Of a stretch of 5,664 nt of DNA, positions 5,041 through 5,664 are shown piece after piece; position 1 is the first letter of the stretch; each line of letters begins with the position of its first letter. Location: NCBI GenBank assembly GCA_029264655.1, contig JARHZY010000153.1, positions 1 to 5,664 on the forward strand, given 5' to 3'. The notes under the pieces were generated by a model, which saw only the letters and a list, made by a program, of their open reading frames with translations, was not told the origin of the DNA and ran no database searches. Source of the DNA: Helicobacter sp. (GTDB lineage: Bacteria; Campylobacterota; Campylobacteria; Campylobacterales; Helicobacteraceae). The translations under genes and the position numbers were made by a program.

Positions 5041-5448
5041 ATGGAAACAAATGTAATTGTTATTGTTGGAAGCTTTGTTGTCGTTGTTGTCCTTTTTATT
5101 TTTGCTCTTTTTAAGTTTGTTTTATCTAATAAACCAAAGGAAAGAGAATTTGATATTGATTTAGTAGGAGGTTTTAGTGTTGAGAGTGTAATGATGGTGC
5201 TTGATTCAAGTGCAAGTAGCCTAGAGGATTTGCAAGAAGTTATTGATAAGCTTTTTGTTGAATATGATAAGATGGAGATTAGTAAATTGCAGATTAAAAA
5301 TATTCTTATTGCACTTTCTCTCCATAAGAATGCCCAAAAAGACATCATTATTGAAACACAAAAACGATTTGAAGAAAAACATCCAGAGCTTGCTATGGAA
5401 TTTGAACGTTCTGTTAAAAAAGGGCTTGATGCACGCGGTCGTAGATAG
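5041..5448 (+). CDS. Hypothetical single-span membrane protein, 135 residues
   Basis: I do not recognise this family. Residues 5-28 are one strong hydrophobic segment, rich in Val, Ile and Phe, followed by a positively charged KPKER stretch (31-35). That places the N-terminus outside and the rest in the cytoplasm, and looks like a membrane anchor, not a cleaved signal peptide. Residues 36-135 are soluble, acidic and probably helical, with short helices such as SASSLEDLQEVIDKL (57-71) and SKLQIKNILIALSL (81-94), then a charged C-terminus ending DARGRR. No catalytic motif, cysteine pair or metal site is visible. The start ATG has AAAAGGG at 9 nt and a promoter at 4996-5004. Codon use matches the neighbours, arguing for a long-resident gene. 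It is divergent from lysA; no functional link follows from that. Confidence 0.85.
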   Translation: METNVIVIVGSFVVVVVLFIFALFKFVLSNKPKEREFDIDLVGGFSVESVMMVLDSSASSLEDLQEVIDKLFVEYDKMEISKLQIKNILIALSLHKNAQKDIIIETQKRFEEKHPELAMEFERSVKKGLDARGRR

Positions 5449-5465
5449 TTTTGCTTTATATATAT

Positions 5466-5476
5466 CTTGTAACAAG
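5466..5476. repeat. Short palindrome CTTGT-A-ACAAG after the membrane-protein gene
   Basis: Exact 5-bp arms around one base, 18 bp after the stop codon of the membrane-protein gene. The single-base loop is too tight for an RNA hairpin, so it is not a terminator; it could be a protein site or chance. Confidence 0.25.
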
Positions 5477-5504
5477 CCCTTGCTAACATGTGTTTATATA
5501 TGGG

Positions 5505-5545
5505 GTTATAGAGTAACAAAATTAAATATTTAATTGGGCTATAAC
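5505..5545. repeat. Nested inverted repeats with a 16-bp perfect palindrome
   Basis: AATTAAATATTTAATT (5520-5535) is a perfect 16-bp palindrome. It lies inside a second inverted repeat, GTTATAG (5505-5511) and CTATAAC (5539-5545), whose centre is shifted by 2.5 bp. Together they could form a long stem on either strand between the membrane-protein gene and the frame at the right edge. There is no T-run, so a terminator role is weak; a protein-binding or junction role is possible. Confidence 0.5.
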
Positions 5546-5664
5546 ACATAAAATATTACATGGTTATACACTAAAGAACATAAATCTCCCATTATGGCAT
5601 CTGCGTAAAGAAATCACATCAAATGTAGAATATCAAAAAATTAAAAATGATTTTATTGGCATGG
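5526..5664 (+). pseudogene. Coding-like frame without a start codon, runs off right edge
   Basis: After a TAA at 5523-5525 this frame stays open for 46 codons to the window edge, with a balanced protein-like stretch: LHGYTLKNINLPLWHL then RKEITSNVEYQKIKN. It has Trp, His, Pro and charged residues in place of the Leu/Ile/Phe/Lys monotony of random AT-rich translation. No ATG, GTG or TTG occurs in frame until the ATG at 5661, and no ribosome binding site is seen. The other two plus frames and the minus frames are broken here. It could be the 5' edge of a gene whose start is lost or frameshifted, or chance. I do not recognise the family, and what lies beyond 5664 decides the matter. Confidence 0.3.

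Noticed and set aside
5243..5533. A 96-codon plus-strand frame overlapping the end of the membrane-protein gene
   Set aside because: Shifted frame inside a better-supported gene, no ribosome binding site at its ATG, composition typical of out-of-frame translation.
4998..5549. A 183-codon minus-strand frame over the membrane-protein gene
   Set aside because: It covers a gene with its own promoter, ribosome binding site and membrane span on the plus strand; its translation is Ser/Thr/Ile-rich as expected of an antisense shadow.
1..5664. Over-representation of GANTC methylation sites
   Set aside because: GATTC/GAATC words catch the eye, but a rough composition-based expectation is close to what I could count, so no excess is claimed.

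Overview
The window looks like a low-GC Helicobacter chromosome segment, most likely from an enterohepatic-type species. The evidence is the strong AT bias, Helicobacter/Campylobacter-style promoters (extended -10 boxes of the TGnTATAAT kind with weak or absent -35 boxes), a TTG start, and proteins that read as epsilonproteobacterial: a RhpA-like DEAD-box RNA helicase, an RsuA/RluB-type pseudouridine synthase, LysA, and the N-terminus of a TatD-family hydrolase. The species is inferred; no rRNA or other decisive marker is present.

Layout. Bases 1-87 (minus) are the first 29 codons of a TatD-type metal-dependent hydrolase, running off the left edge. A 444-bp gap (88-531) follows, unusually rich in inverted repeats. 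It holds a leftward promoter for the hydrolase, a strong-looking rightward extended -10 box about 200 bp before the helicase, and a second rightward promoter just before the helicase whose spacer is filled by a near-perfect 24-bp inverted repeat. The helicase (532-2109) and pseudouridine synthase (2113-2892) form a tight two-gene operon, three bases apart. Next comes a 679-bp, very AT-rich gap (2893-3571) with no convincing gene. It contains a 14-bp tandem duplication, a 44-codon frame that may be a decayed SEFIR/TIR-like fragment, and a 36-codon hydrophobic frame. LysA (3572-4909, minus) and a single-span membrane protein of unknown function (5041-5448, plus) are divergent and share a 131-bp promoter region. 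The right end (5449-5664) has nested palindromes and a reading frame that looks coding but lacks a normal start, possibly the 5' edge of a broken gene.

How the genes relate. The helicase and pseudouridine synthase both act on RNA: duplex unwinding, mRNA turnover and ribosome assembly for one, rRNA modification for the other. Their co-transcription makes a small RNA/ribosome-maintenance operon. LysA performs the last step of lysine synthesis and consumes meso-diaminopimelate, which is also a peptidoglycan precursor; nothing here ties it functionally to its divergent neighbour.

I found no CRISPR array, tRNA, rRNA, IS element or clear mobile element, and no convincing new multi-gene system. The signals most worth a second look are regulatory: the palindrome inside the helicase promoter, the distal promoter overlapped by a GTATTA-N16-TAATAC palindrome (the spacing of a NikR operator), and the two possible gene remnants.
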